Assembly (NCBI GenBank): GCA_038210275.1
Contig: JBBQWV010000014.1
Coordinates: 24,647-88,646 of the forward strand
Length of the DNA: 64,000 nucleotides
Direction of reading: 5' to 3'
Source: PALSA-1296 sp038210275
Lineage (GTDB): Bacteria > Bacteroidota > Ignavibacteria > Palsa-1295
This document shows, in pieces, positions 7,711-17,097 of this stretch. The notes beneath the pieces were generated by a model. It did not search any database. It worked only from the letters and a program-made list of their open reading frames with translations, and had not been told where the DNA came from. The number at the start of each line of letters is the position of its first letter. Position 1 is the first letter of the stretch. The position numbers were made by a program, and so were the translations under genes.

Positions 7711-9033
7711 TTAATCACGGTTCAGACGTTTTTTTTCTTTCAGAAAATTCTTTCCGTCTTCAATGCCGCGAAGGAACATCGCAGATAATGAGAGTGGAAC
7801 TTCACGGATCATGATGCGATAGGATAGGATTGCTTGTAATAGCATGGAAATGCAGAATGCAATTGCCGCTCCAACAGTATGGAGAAGTGGCAGTAAGGTC
7901 ACGGCGAGAATCACATTAACGATAAGCGAAGCAAGAATAGTCTGAAAAACTTCTTTCACTTTTCCCATTCCAACAAGCGCAGACATACCAACCATCGTGA
8001 TGGGCAGAATAAAACCGCTTGCAATTAGTACACGGAAGACATTAACGGAATCATCAAACTTTCCTTTATAAAGTATCTGAAAAATAAGGGGAGCAAAAAT
8101 AATAAGAAGTATTGAGAGTGGGATCATCAAGATATAGAGAAAGCTTGTTGTCTTCTCAATAATTTTTTTCAGTGTTGCGAAATCACCTGCAGCATAATAT
8201 TTACTTGAAGCAGGGAAAACAAAAATGCCTTGAGTATCACGAAGCACATCAAAGCCCTTAAAAAAGAATTTTGCAACTTGGTAATTGGCGAGCGCTTCAA
8301 CCCCAAGAAAAGCCGGAACAAGCAAACTGTCAAGATTTTGCTGAAAGACATGGACTGAACCGGTTGCAGTTTGGTAACGAGTAAAATGAAAAATCTTTTT
8401 CAACATTGTGCGAGAGAAACGTATCCGCCAACTCAGATCCTTTCGTGCAAGAAAAAGTGAGAGCAATGAACTGCATGCGCCGGTTATGATCGTGATGAAG
8501 ATTACATCACTTGCTGTATGCAATTTATCCATGAACGCGTAGATCGTCACGACGATACTTGATCCACCAAAATTAATAAGATCGGCAAAGAATAAATTCT
8601 TTGTATGAAATCGCATTTGAAAAATCTTGCTGGTGATGACTCGCGGAATGGTAACGATGACAAGAATAATCAGGCTGGGGATGAGGTCAGGAAGTTCGGG
8701 GCTATTAAGCAGATAAGAAAATGTACCCGGAAAAACAATAAGGAGCGACAATGAAATCAGAAGAAAAGCAAAAAAGAGAAGTGAGGTTGCCGTCAGAAGT
8801 TCTTGAAGATCATTTGCTGTATCCACTCCGAATTTAACGATTGCCTGCAATGCGAAACTATCAGCAAAAGTGAAGATCATTCCGAAGATCACTTGAAAGA
8901 GCGCAAGTTCACCGCTTTCACTTTTTGGAAGAATCTTGAAAACAAGGATCGTCATCACCACACCATAGACGGCTGGCAGAAGCTTCGTTGCAAAACCCCA
9001 TGCACCTTTTTCTAAGTGCGCACTGAATTTCAT
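7711..9033 (-). CDS. Polysaccharide/lipid-linked sugar flippase (Wzx/MOP superfamily)
   Basis: Predicted to flip an undecaprenyl-linked saccharide across the inner membrane. The 440 residues contain about 12-14 hydrophobic segments, beginning with an amphipathic LEKGAWGFATKLLPAVYG and including the family-typical GVEALANYQVAKFFFKGFD region and repeated Pro-containing helices. The glycosyltransferase gene ends three bases upstream of this start, so the pair is co-transcribed. This suggests a small exopolysaccharide or glycan locus, although no polymerase (Wzy) or initiating transferase is nearby. Confidence 0.88.
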   Translation of the reverse strand: MKFSAHLEKGAWGFATKLLPAVYGVVMTILVFKILPKSESGELALFQVIFGMIFTFADSFALQAIVKFGVDTANDLQELLTATSLLFFAFLLISLSLLIVFPGTFSYLLNSPELPDLIPSLIILVIVTIPRVITSKIFQMRFHTKNLFFADLINFGGSSIVVTIYAFMDKLHTASDVIFITIITGACSSLLSLFLARKDLSWRIRFSRTMLKKIFHFTRYQTATGSVHVFQQNLDSLLVPAFLGVEALANYQVAKFFFKGFDVLRDTQGIFVFPASSKYYAAGDFATLKKIIEKTTSFLYILMIPLSILLIIFAPLIFQILYKGKFDDSVNVFRVLIASGFILPITMVGMSALVGMGKVKEVFQTILASLIVNVILAVTLLPLLHTVGAAIAFCISMLLQAILSYRIMIREVPLSLSAMFLRGIEDGKNFLKEKKRLNRD

Positions 9034-9036
9034 TAA

Positions 9037-10038
9037 TTATTTAACAAGTTCTAAAAGTTTTTTTGCGCGATTCTCAATATCGAATAATTTTACATGTTCA
9101 CTGCATTGCTTTCGCTTTGCAATATCGGCAGTAAAACTTTTTCTTATCGCTTCGGCAACGCTTTGGATATTTTTACGATCAATGATAAATTCCGTCCCGC
9201 CGGTTACTTCTTCAAGAGAAGGGACATTCGATACAACAGGAATGCAGCCGCAACTCATTGATTCAGCAGTTGCAACGCCGAATGTTTCATCAATAGAAAG
9301 CTGGCAGTATGCAGAAGCGGTATGATAATAATTAAGAAGCTCCTCGTACTTGATCGGTCCCTCGACAATGGTTACATTCTTCAGATCTTTTGCTTCATTG
9401 CGTGCATGTTCCAAAGCAGGACCTCGAATACCGATGAGATCGAACTCAACATCCGGCATCACTTTGGCTGTCTCAAGAAATACATCGATCCCTTTTAAGA
9501 TGTAATCGAGATACGTCACTAACTGCGTGACGGTCAGCGCGCGCTTTGCTCTTGGATCATCCGAAAATGGAAAGCGTTTTATATCAACAGCGTTGTAGAT
9601 TACGGTGCTTGGTGCATGGTGTTTCGAATTCGTATCAAGCAGATGCTGTGCGTAATTGCTAACAGGAAATACGTGCGTTGCAAAGCGATGAGTATTGCGA
9701 ACAAGAAACCACCGGAAGGGGCGAACCCGCGCACCGCTTTTTACTTCAGGAGTATAGGTGACGTCGAAGCCGCCTGCGACAACATACACTTTTTTGCGAA
9801 GCAGACGGGCGATGATCGTTGGAACAAGGGTGTAATAATCGGCGAACCAGAAAAAAAGTACATCGGAGCCGAAGAGCGAAAAGAGAATTTGAAATTCTAA
9901 CTTAATAAGACTTGTCGCTGTACTAAAACCACGTTTAACATTGGCATCAACGATCTTGAGTTTATGCTTTCGGCGCAGAATTTCAATGTCATTCTGCACA
10001 AAACTCGATTGCGCTGGTCCGACGAAGGTGATAGTCAT
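9037..10038 (-). CDS. Glycosyltransferase, GT4-like (group 1)
   Basis: Cytoplasmic sugar transferase predicted to build a lipid- or glycan-linked saccharide. The 333 residues show a GT-B fold pattern: N-terminal MTITFVGPAQSSFVQND, a middle TVIYNAVDIKRFPF segment (about 145-158) and the C-terminal nucleotide-sugar site SIDETFGVATAESMSCG (about 252-268), where the E in FGVATAE is the EX7E-type first glutamate, followed by IPVVSNVPSLEEV. It pairs with the adjacent flippase gene. Donor and acceptor are unknown. Confidence 0.9.
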   Translation of the reverse strand: MTITFVGPAQSSFVQNDIEILRRKHKLKIVDANVKRGFSTATSLIKLEFQILFSLFGSDVLFFWFADYYTLVPTIIARLLRKKVYVVAGGFDVTYTPEVKSGARVRPFRWFLVRNTHRFATHVFPVSNYAQHLLDTNSKHHAPSTVIYNAVDIKRFPFSDDPRAKRALTVTQLVTYLDYILKGIDVFLETAKVMPDVEFDLIGIRGPALEHARNEAKDLKNVTIVEGPIKYEELLNYYHTASAYCQLSIDETFGVATAESMSCGCIPVVSNVPSLEEVTGGTEFIIDRKNIQSVAEAIRKSFTADIAKRKQCSEHVKLFDIENRAKKLLELVK

Positions 10039-10060
10039 TCTATTTAATCAGCAGGCGAGA

Positions 10061-10552
10061 TTAATTAACGTCACCAAAGAGAAGCTTATCACCGATCGGA
10101 TAATAATGAAAACTTGCCATTTTTTTCTTGTTGCCTTTAATGAGATTGATCTGGTAATGCATCAATTGTCCCAAAGGAGTATCCTTGCTTTTAAAAACGG
10201 CAAAATATTCTTGATGCATTTCCGGATAATCAGTTAGCATCTTCTTAATTTTCTCCACAACATCATGGACGTGTTTTGCATCATCGGGATTAGTAAGTGA
10301 AGCGGCATGATTCCAATTCACAACTTTTCCGGTATCGCGGCAGGCAATTTCGGCAGCCGCGCTATCAAGATTTCCTGCAAGCGCGTATTTTTTCAAATTA
10401 GTAATATGCGCAAACATCTCATCCGAAATAGAATCGCGCACCATTTGAGAGAGCATGACGACATCTTCGCGTGGCATTTTTCCCATTCCGCCTTGTGCGT
10501 AAAGAGTTGACGAAAGAAAAATTGCAGAGACAATAATAAATAAGTATTTCAT
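10061..10552 (-). CDS. Small secreted protein of unknown function
   Basis: 163 residues from the ATG at 10550-10552, chosen because it starts a signal peptide MKYLFIIVSAIFLSSTLYAQ. Longer in-frame starts upstream would add translated family A repeat and were rejected. The mature part is mostly helical and charged, with RDTGKVVNWNHAASLTNPDD, and ends in FHYYPIGDKLLFGDV. I recognise no family. It is divergent from the aldehyde dehydrogenase gene. Confidence 0.75.
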   Translation of the reverse strand: MKYLFIIVSAIFLSSTLYAQGGMGKMPREDVVMLSQMVRDSISDEMFAHITNLKKYALAGNLDSAAAEIACRDTGKVVNWNHAASLTNPDDAKHVHDVVEKIKKMLTDYPEMHQEYFAVFKSKDTPLGQLMHYQINLIKGNKKKMASFHYYPIGDKLLFGDVN

Positions 10553-10570
10553 AATTGTGTTCAAGTAAAG

Positions 10571-10615
10571 TGTCATTGCGAGCTGGGCTTTAGCCCTGCG
10601 TGGCAATCTAAAAAC
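10571..10615 (+). repeat. Family A palindromic repeat, half copy
   Basis: TGTCATTGCGAGCT, then stem GGGCTTTAGCCC, then GTGGCAATCTAAAAA. It lies between two divergent genes, just upstream of the secreted-protein start. No second half follows. Confidence 0.85.
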
Positions 10616-10747
10616 TTGATCATTGGCAGTACGCTCAGGTTTAATAGATACCAAGCCAGTAATGATACGAATAATTGTAAATTTGATACGGCGACCTTTT
10701 CATATTTAATGAATGTTTCATCGCCTCAGAATAAGATAATGTTTTTT

Positions 10748-12232
10748 ATGACGCAAAAATTTCAAAATTATATAGATGGCGTTTGGTGTGACTCATCAAA
10801 CGGACAAATTTTCGAGAATCGGAACCCTGCAAATTGGGACGATCTGATCGGTTCTTTTCCGCTTTCAACGACGGCAGATGTTGATAGAGCGGCGATTTCG
10901 GCGGCAGAAGCCTATAAGACATGGCGGCTTGTTCCTGCACCAACCCGCGGTGATATTTGCCGCCGCGCTGGAGATATCATGCTTCGCCGCAAAGATGAGA
11001 TTGCCGCCATCATGACAAGGGAAATGGGAAAGACGCTAACCGAGACTCGTGGCGATGTGCAAGAGGGAATTGATACAGCATTTTATTGTGCGACTGAAGG
11101 CAGAAGACTTTTTGGAATCAATACACCGAGTGAACTTCCGAATAAATTGAATCTTTCATTTCGCGTTCCAATAGGAGTATGTGGACTTATTACTCCATGG
11201 AATTTTCCTATGGCAATTCCGACATGGAATATTTTCCCCGGACTTGTTGCAGGAAATACGTTTATCTTTAAACCAGCCGAAGACACTCCGCATACGGCAA
11301 ATATTCTAGTCGAGATCTTGATGGAAGCAGGTTTGCCAAAAGGAGTTCTTAATATTGTGCATGGTGCTGGAGAAGTTGTAGGAGTAGCGATCACACAGCA
11401 CCCACTGGTTCGCGCACTGAGTTTTACCGGTTCGACAAAAACCGGAGAGATCGTCGCACAAACTTGTGGCAAGAACACCAAACACGTCTGTCTCGAAATG
11501 GGTGGGAAGAATGCACAGATCGTGATGCCGGATGCCGATATGGAACTTGCAATTCATGGGGTGCTGTGGGGTGCATTTGGAACGACAGGTCAGCGCTGCA
11601 CGGCAACGTCGCGCTTAATTTTGCATGAAGATATTCATGATACATTTATTGAGCAGCTTATTATTCGTGCGAAGGCATTAAAACTTGGTGATGGTTCTGT
11701 TGATGGAATAGAAGTAGGACCTATTATCAATAAAAAACAACACGAGAATATTGAACGCTACGTTGCTATCGGTAAAAAAGAAGGAGCGATTTGCGTGCTT
11801 GGTGGTGAGAGAGCTGAAGAAGGTACATTGAAAAACGGCTGGTTCTATAAGCCAACGATTTTTACTAATGTCCTTCCAAACTCAACGATTGCGCAGGAAG
11901 AAATTTTTGGTCCGGTGTTGTCGGTGATCAAATGTACTTCACTGGAAAATGCAATTGAGATTTCCAATAGTGTGATCTACGGACTTTCTTCAAGTATTTA
12001 TACTCGCGATATTAATGCTGCACTTGTTGCAGTCAGAGACATCGAAACGGGCATTGCATATATCAACGCTCCGACTATCGGAGCTGAAGCGCACATGCCG
12101 TTCGGTGGCGTCAAAGCTACCGGCAACGGACACCGCGAAGGCGGCTGGACAGTCTTTGACTTCTATACAGAATGGAAGGCCGTATATATTGATTATTCAG
12201 GGCATTTGCAGCGGGCGCAGATAGATAATTAG
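10748..12232 (+). CDS. NAD(P)-dependent aldehyde dehydrogenase
   Basis: Oxidises an aldehyde to the acid (or CoA-independent equivalent) in the cytoplasm. From the ATG at 10748 the protein is 494 residues, the usual length for the superfamily; an earlier ATG at 10739 would add MFF. The active-site motifs are VCGLITPWNFPMA (cofactor loop), FTGSTKTGE, CLEMGGKNAQIV with the catalytic general-base Glu, and FGTTGQRCTATSR with the nucleophilic Cys. The C-terminus carries AHMPFGGVKATGNGHREGG. The combination resembles ALDH7-like semialdehyde dehydrogenases, but the substrate cannot be fixed from sequence. Confidence 0.93.
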   Translation: MTQKFQNYIDGVWCDSSNGQIFENRNPANWDDLIGSFPLSTTADVDRAAISAAEAYKTWRLVPAPTRGDICRRAGDIMLRRKDEIAAIMTREMGKTLTETRGDVQEGIDTAFYCATEGRRLFGINTPSELPNKLNLSFRVPIGVCGLITPWNFPMAIPTWNIFPGLVAGNTFIFKPAEDTPHTANILVEILMEAGLPKGVLNIVHGAGEVVGVAITQHPLVRALSFTGSTKTGEIVAQTCGKNTKHVCLEMGGKNAQIVMPDADMELAIHGVLWGAFGTTGQRCTATSRLILHEDIHDTFIEQLIIRAKALKLGDGSVDGIEVGPIINKKQHENIERYVAIGKKEGAICVLGGERAEEGTLKNGWFYKPTIFTNVLPNSTIAQEEIFGPVLSVIKCTSLENAIEISNSVIYGLSSSIYTRDINAALVAVRDIETGIAYINAPTIGAEAHMPFGGVKATGNGHREGGWTVFDFYTEWKAVYIDYSGHLQRAQIDN

Positions 12233-12334
12233 TGGTTTCTAACCTCATTCCGCATTCTGACCGACCGCGCCCCACTCCAAAAATAGTACCTAATCTACGT
12301 ACTTCCTACGTAACGGAGGGAGTGCCTGATCTGG

Positions 12335-12342
12335 TATTTTTG
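12335..12342 (+). promoter_or_regulatory. TATTTTTG promoter -7 type box
   Basis: Fits TAnnTTTG and lies 43 bases upstream of the lipoprotein start at 12386. No clear TTG-type upstream box is at the expected distance, so it is weak. Confidence 0.35.
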
Positions 12343-12385
12343 TATCTGAATTAATTGTATTTCTCATAAACTTAACTCAGTTACA

Positions 12386-13405
12386 ATGACTAAAAAACTC
12401 ATTCCCCTCTCCGCTTTGCTACTCGCAGGCGGAATGTTTCTGAACTCCTGCTCGAAGGACATGGATTCCCCGACAGCAATTATGCCGATGAAAACGACAA
12501 TAAGTGCTGATGCACATCCTGCTATCACTTTCGTCGGAACCACGACAAGTCACAGCACGACATATAACACGATTGCCGTTATGGATTCTGACGGAACAGA
12601 TCAGGCAAATGTTTACACTGCTGCCTCATCATCGACGATTCTCAATTGGCCAACGTGGTCGGGCGATGGTAGCAATATCGCATTCAAAGATGGGAGCTAC
12701 ACATTAAAGAAAGTTGCAGTATCGGTTGTAAGCGGCAAAGCCGTTGGCGGTACCGTAACGACTCTCGTAACAACAAACACCGGATCACCGATTCTCTGTG
12801 CTGCCTACTCTCCATCAACTACAAGCTCAAGTATCGCTTATGGAACATATACGTCTTCATCATTGACATCTACAGTCTATACAATCCCTTCGTCCGGCGG
12901 AAGTGCAACACAGATCTATTCACTCACTGGATGCGGGATTTATGGAGTAACATGGAACCCGGATGCTTCAAAGATCGCAGTCTATTGTCGGTATTGGAAG
13001 CCCCGCAACGGGGGGACGCAAGATACTGTTGATTACACTTGTATCAAAATTCTTAATACAAGCGGTACATTGCTTGATAGCATCGGCATTGATAAAGCCA
13101 AAGGATTATTTGGCAGCTTTGAATGGTCGCGTACCGGTGCCGACAACTTCGCATATACAGCGATGAATGTCAGTTCCAACGGACTGGAATTCGTATCCGG
13201 GTCTGACAGTATCTATACTCAGGGCGCATCGGCATCATCCACTCCTACGTTTGTTACTACAGGCACATATCCCACTTGGTCACCTTCGAACTGGAAGTTG
13301 GCGTATCTGCCACATTCAGGCGGCGGCACGAAGTCGATCATCATCGCTTCGGGGACGACAGCGACGATCTCAACTTCCGGCGGACACATGAACTGGAAAA
13401 GGTGA
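12386..13405 (+). CDS. Lipoprotein with TolB/PD40-type beta-propeller repeats
   Basis: 339 residues. The signal MTKKLIPLSALLLAGG ends in lipobox LNSC (Cys about 22). The mature part is Ser/Thr-rich and contains several propeller-blade motifs of the PD40 type: PTWSGDGSNIAFKDG, VTWNPDASKIAVYC, FEWSRTGADNFAYT and PTWSPSNWKLAYLP. Such proteins are surface or periplasmic and bind proteins or glycans; the partner is unknown. The gene is single, with its own terminator at 13431. Confidence 0.85.
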   Translation: MTKKLIPLSALLLAGGMFLNSCSKDMDSPTAIMPMKTTISADAHPAITFVGTTTSHSTTYNTIAVMDSDGTDQANVYTAASSSTILNWPTWSGDGSNIAFKDGSYTLKKVAVSVVSGKAVGGTVTTLVTTNTGSPILCAAYSPSTTSSSIAYGTYTSSSLTSTVYTIPSSGGSATQIYSLTGCGIYGVTWNPDASKIAVYCRYWKPRNGGTQDTVDYTCIKILNTSGTLLDSIGIDKAKGLFGSFEWSRTGADNFAYTAMNVSSNGLEFVSGSDSIYTQGASASSTPTFVTTGTYPTWSPSNWKLAYLPHSGGGTKSIIIASGTTATISTSGGHMNWKR

Positions 13406-13430
13406 GTATCTTGTTCAAATTTCGTCAAGA

Positions 13431-13463
13431 GGAGCAGCCTTTGGCTGCTCCTTTAGTATTTTC
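13431..13463 (+). terminator. Rho-independent terminator
   Basis: GGAGCAGCC and GGCTGCTCC form a perfect 9-bp stem with a TTT loop (13431-13451), followed by TTTAGTATTTT. It ends the propeller-lipoprotein transcript. Confidence 0.85.
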
Positions 13464-13510
13464 TGTATTTTACTTTCATGAGACAGTGAGTTGTTTCTCA
13501 TTTCCCCATC

Positions 13511-15217
13511 ATGCAACTTAGATCTTATCTCCTTTTACTTTTAAGTTCGTCTTTCGCGCTGACATGCCGCCGCGCTGACCATGATACTTTCTCAACGAAA
13601 AACGAAGTTGTTGTTATGGGCGAAATGCTCATCGCAAATCCGAACATAGCAGACGATATTAGTTCATATAATATTCATACTGAAGTTTGGCAAGGGCTGA
13701 ACATGAAGCATCCAAAAACCGCCAATCTCATCCCTGTTCTGGCATCTCTACCTTCTCTAAGTGAAGATAAACTTACGTACACATATTTTTTGGATTTGAG
13801 AGCTAAGTGGTCCGACGATACTCCTGTAACAATTGAAGATGTGATATTTACTTTTAAATCGGTCACCAACCCATACGGACATTCCTTTATTCCTCTAGGT
13901 CGGTTTCTAGATCTCGATAGTGTTTGGTCTGAAAAACCCGGAGCAGTGTCATTTCATTTCACTAAGTTTAAATTCAATAGGTCGTATGACATTGCAGACG
14001 TTTTCATTCTCCCAAAACGTTATTTCGATTCTGCTGCAAACACGGATCATCTAAGCTGGCAGGAATTGCATGCGTCAAAGTCGAATCCTAAAGTCCGTAA
14101 AGCGGGAGAATTATTTTCACAGACCGACAAATCGAGAGAAACGAGCCTTCTTATTGGTTCAGGTCCATATATTTTTACAAAGTTAGAATCTGAAAAAATA
14201 ATCTTAACAAAAAATCCGCACTATTGGGCAGAGGGTATTCCGTGGCTCGAAGCATACCCCGATCGCTTGGTTTTTCTTACATACTGGAATAGCTTTGCAT
14301 CGATCACAGCCTTGAAGGGGCAGCAAATTGATCTTGTTCAAATTTCATCCGATGAATACCTAAGCCTATTAGACTCCGTTGGTAGCTTTGGTTCAAACAT
14401 TTGCAAAGATATTATCTATGATGCGAATATTCATTGTATTGCCTGGAATACCGATGGTCCGATTCTCTCATCTGTAAAAGTACGCAAAGCACTGACAATG
14501 TTACTCAATCGTGACATCATTATTTCGAAGATACTTCATGGAATGGCAAGAAAGATAGAAGGTCCAGTTTCATTTGTTCAACCGGGATGGAATCCTAATT
14601 TGCATCAACCGGCTTTCGATCCTCATGCAGCAAAGGAATTGCTCAAGGAAGATGGCTGGACCGATTCTGATGGAGATGGAATACTTGATAAAGAGATAAA
14701 TGGTGTAGTTCAACCGTTAACATTTTTATTTCTGGTAAATGGAAAATCGGAAGAGCTTCTTATTTTTATTGAAGAGTTAAGAAAAGCGGGTATCGAAGCA
14801 CGACTTTCTCTCATGGAAACTTCGGTGATGTATCAAAATCTACGAAGGCGTAATTTTGATGCTTGTCTGAATCGTTTAGATTTTGACCCGACCGAGCCCG
14901 ATCTTTTTGAAGATTATCATTCTTCTCAAAGGTATTCAGGCGGTAGCAATATCTGTTGTTATACCAATTCCAAAGTAGATAGTTTAATAATCTCTGCTCG
15001 TATAGAGTTTGATCGTGATAAACGTCTTGCCCTGACGATGGAAATACAACGACTTATCGTCGAAGATCAACCGATGACTTATCTTTTTAGCACACCAAAA
15101 AAATTTGCTTGGGTAGATCGCTTTGATAATGTTCAGCGTTCTGCTTCGGCACCCTGGATCGATCCAAGATATTTTATCGTCCGAGGGTCTGGAATAATTC
15201 CTCTAAGTCATCTATAG
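13511..15217 (+). CDS. Family 5 extracellular solute-binding lipoprotein (peptide-binding type)
   Basis: 568 residues, resembling OppA/DppA-type binding proteins. The signal ends in FALTC (lipobox-like, Cys about 19). Family hallmarks include the LRAKWSDDTPVTIEDVIFTF segment (about 98-117), GSGPYIFTKLESEKIILTKNPHYWAEG, VRKALTMLLNRD and a C-terminal PMTYLFSTPKKFAWVDRFDN. These proteins bind peptides or other small ligands outside the inner membrane. No ABC permease or ATPase gene is adjacent. Instead, a TPR-LuxR regulator starts 18 bases downstream, so the protein may feed a sensing rather than a transport function; that is inference. Confidence 0.9.
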   Translation: MQLRSYLLLLLSSSFALTCRRADHDTFSTKNEVVVMGEMLIANPNIADDISSYNIHTEVWQGLNMKHPKTANLIPVLASLPSLSEDKLTYTYFLDLRAKWSDDTPVTIEDVIFTFKSVTNPYGHSFIPLGRFLDLDSVWSEKPGAVSFHFTKFKFNRSYDIADVFILPKRYFDSAANTDHLSWQELHASKSNPKVRKAGELFSQTDKSRETSLLIGSGPYIFTKLESEKIILTKNPHYWAEGIPWLEAYPDRLVFLTYWNSFASITALKGQQIDLVQISSDEYLSLLDSVGSFGSNICKDIIYDANIHCIAWNTDGPILSSVKVRKALTMLLNRDIIISKILHGMARKIEGPVSFVQPGWNPNLHQPAFDPHAAKELLKEDGWTDSDGDGILDKEINGVVQPLTFLFLVNGKSEELLIFIEELRKAGIEARLSLMETSVMYQNLRRRNFDACLNRLDFDPTEPDLFEDYHSSQRYSGGSNICCYTNSKVDSLIISARIEFDRDKRLALTMEIQRLIVEDQPMTYLFSTPKKFAWVDRFDNVQRSASAPWIDPRYFIVRGSGIIPLSHL

Positions 15218-15235
15218 AATTCGATAAGATACCGT

Positions 15236-16879
15236 ATGCCCAACCTGGCTCATTTAGAAAAAAGAGCACTACAAGCTTTGAAACTGATCGGTACAAATCC
15301 CGATGATTCCCGGCAGATACTTAATGAAGTTATACAGGTCTTGGACAAATCTATTGAGGATAACGCAAAAAAATCACCAATTTTTAAGATACTATCCTCT
15401 GGTTACAGAAGTCTTCTGATAATTCCTGATTTTTCTCCGTTTATTACTTTTGCCAATACCACAATTTCTATAGAAAATTCACCTGCGATAATCAACGATA
15501 GTCTCGAAATGTTATACGACTTATACTGTCTTGCAGACGATACAGGTAAAATCCCGCAGGCTTTGGAAATACTTGAGATTTTTGAAAAAATTCTTCTGAT
15601 GCATTCTCAGTATAAGAGTTGGTGGCCTGATCTGTATCGTTTTTTTAGCAAAAGTTGGATACATCTTGGCCAGGAGAGTCGGGGGTATGAATATCTTATC
15701 AAAGCTTCATACGCTGCTGAGGAACTCAAGGATTATAATGCTTTGGCATCAATAAATGCGTCACTTTCTAATTATCACATTGGGAGAAATCAACTTGAGA
15801 AAGCCAAGGAATATGGTGAACGCTCAATGTCTTATTATCGAGCGAACCAAGGCATTGTCGCATATGGGGAAACAGTATCAAACATGTATGGAACGCTAAA
15901 TTCATTAGGGATAATCTACGCTAAGATCGGAATGAAGGATGAAGCAATTAAAATATTCGCAGAAGTTATTTCCTTCGGCGGATCTAAGTGGGGATCTTTG
16001 GCTCACATTAATATGGTAGAGTTATGGCCAAATGAAGCAGATTTTCTCATTGCTCTTAATCATTTGGAAAAAGCAGAAGCGCTGGCAGAAGAAATTAATT
16101 ATTTTCTTGGAAAATATTCTGCAAAATTTGAGATGGCAAAGCTGTTTCACGCTCAAAAGCACTTACCGGAAGCGCGAAAAATTTTGATTGATTTATTTGC
16201 TACGGTACGTGATTTGATATATCCGGAATTAGAAGGAGAAATACTGGAGTTACTCTATCAGGTATATAAGTCAGAAAATGATTTTGAGAATGCCTTGAAG
16301 GCATACGAAGAATATTTTAGTCTTCAAAACAAAGCATACGAAGCAAAATCCAAAAAGCAAATTGAAGAGTTGGAAATTCGTTTCCAAGTATCACAAAAGG
16401 AAGCTGAATCAAAACTATTTCAATCGAGAACCGAGCATCTCCAAAAAGAACTAAAAGCAAATGAATCTCTGCTTATTAATCAAGCTACTCAACTCATCCA
16501 CCAAACCGAACTCCTCGCAAAATTTCGCGATGAGATGCGCGAGATCGTTCGGCAAACATCCAGTCAGGACCCAACGATCAAAGCAATTAAAGAAAAGCTA
16601 AAAGAGCTTCCGTGCAAACAAATAGATTGGGAAAAATTTGAGACGGAATTCAAAGCGGTTCATCCGGAATTTGCGAAAAAACTCTATGAAAAATTTCCTG
16701 ATCTTACGCCTACCGAAAATAAAATGTGTACTCTTCTTCGCCTCAATCTCAAATCGCATGAGATCGCTCGGCTCTTTTGCCTTTCGGAGCGGAGCGTAGA
16801 AACACATCGGTTCAATATAAGGAAGAAAGTTGGTATTTCGCGTGAAGAGAATTTAGGTGGTTTTTTGAATGCGCTCTAG
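15236..16879 (+). CDS. TPR protein with C-terminal LuxR-type DNA-binding domain
   Basis: 547 residues, cytoplasmic (no signal or membrane segment seen). Residues about 90-370 are helical TPR-like repeats (for example LEKAKEYGERSMSYYRANQG). A coiled coil follows (about 375-440, KQIEELEIRFQVSQKEAESK). The end (about 488-547) is a LuxR/GerE helix-turn-helix: LTPTENKMCTLLRLNLKSHE, then IARLFCLSERSVETHRFNIR. It is probably a transcription regulator controlled by protein or ligand binding to the TPR part. It follows the solute-binding lipoprotein by 18 bases, so they are likely one operon. Many relatives have a membrane segment before the coiled coil; none is seen here. Confidence 0.85.
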   Translation: MPNLAHLEKRALQALKLIGTNPDDSRQILNEVIQVLDKSIEDNAKKSPIFKILSSGYRSLLIIPDFSPFITFANTTISIENSPAIINDSLEMLYDLYCLADDTGKIPQALEILEIFEKILLMHSQYKSWWPDLYRFFSKSWIHLGQESRGYEYLIKASYAAEELKDYNALASINASLSNYHIGRNQLEKAKEYGERSMSYYRANQGIVAYGETVSNMYGTLNSLGIIYAKIGMKDEAIKIFAEVISFGGSKWGSLAHINMVELWPNEADFLIALNHLEKAEALAEEINYFLGKYSAKFEMAKLFHAQKHLPEARKILIDLFATVRDLIYPELEGEILELLYQVYKSENDFENALKAYEEYFSLQNKAYEAKSKKQIEELEIRFQVSQKEAESKLFQSRTEHLQKELKANESLLINQATQLIHQTELLAKFRDEMREIVRQTSSQDPTIKAIKEKLKELPCKQIDWEKFETEFKAVHPEFAKKLYEKFPDLTPTENKMCTLLRLNLKSHEIARLFCLSERSVETHRFNIRKKVGISREENLGGFLNAL

Positions 16880-17097
16880 TTCGGGTAGTTTGTAGCCCCT
16901 AAGTCTCTTCCACGACGAGAGGGGATTCCTTACATCGTTTTTCTCACTTCGTTCGAAAAATCTCCGTTCGGAATGATAATCAAACTGTGCCACTACCAAA
17001 GTTTATACGTACGAACGCTCCGACGCCCATTCGTGTTGCCGTATTTCTATAATAATTTCAATAGTACCCCAACGAGACGAAATATAAAAAATACTCA

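Noticed and set aside
10553..10654. N-terminal extensions of the small secreted protein (minus) and of the aldehyde dehydrogenase (plus, from 10616)
   Set aside because: Both would translate intergenic and family A sequence; the minus extension displaces the signal peptide, and the plus extension precedes the normal dehydrogenase N-terminus.
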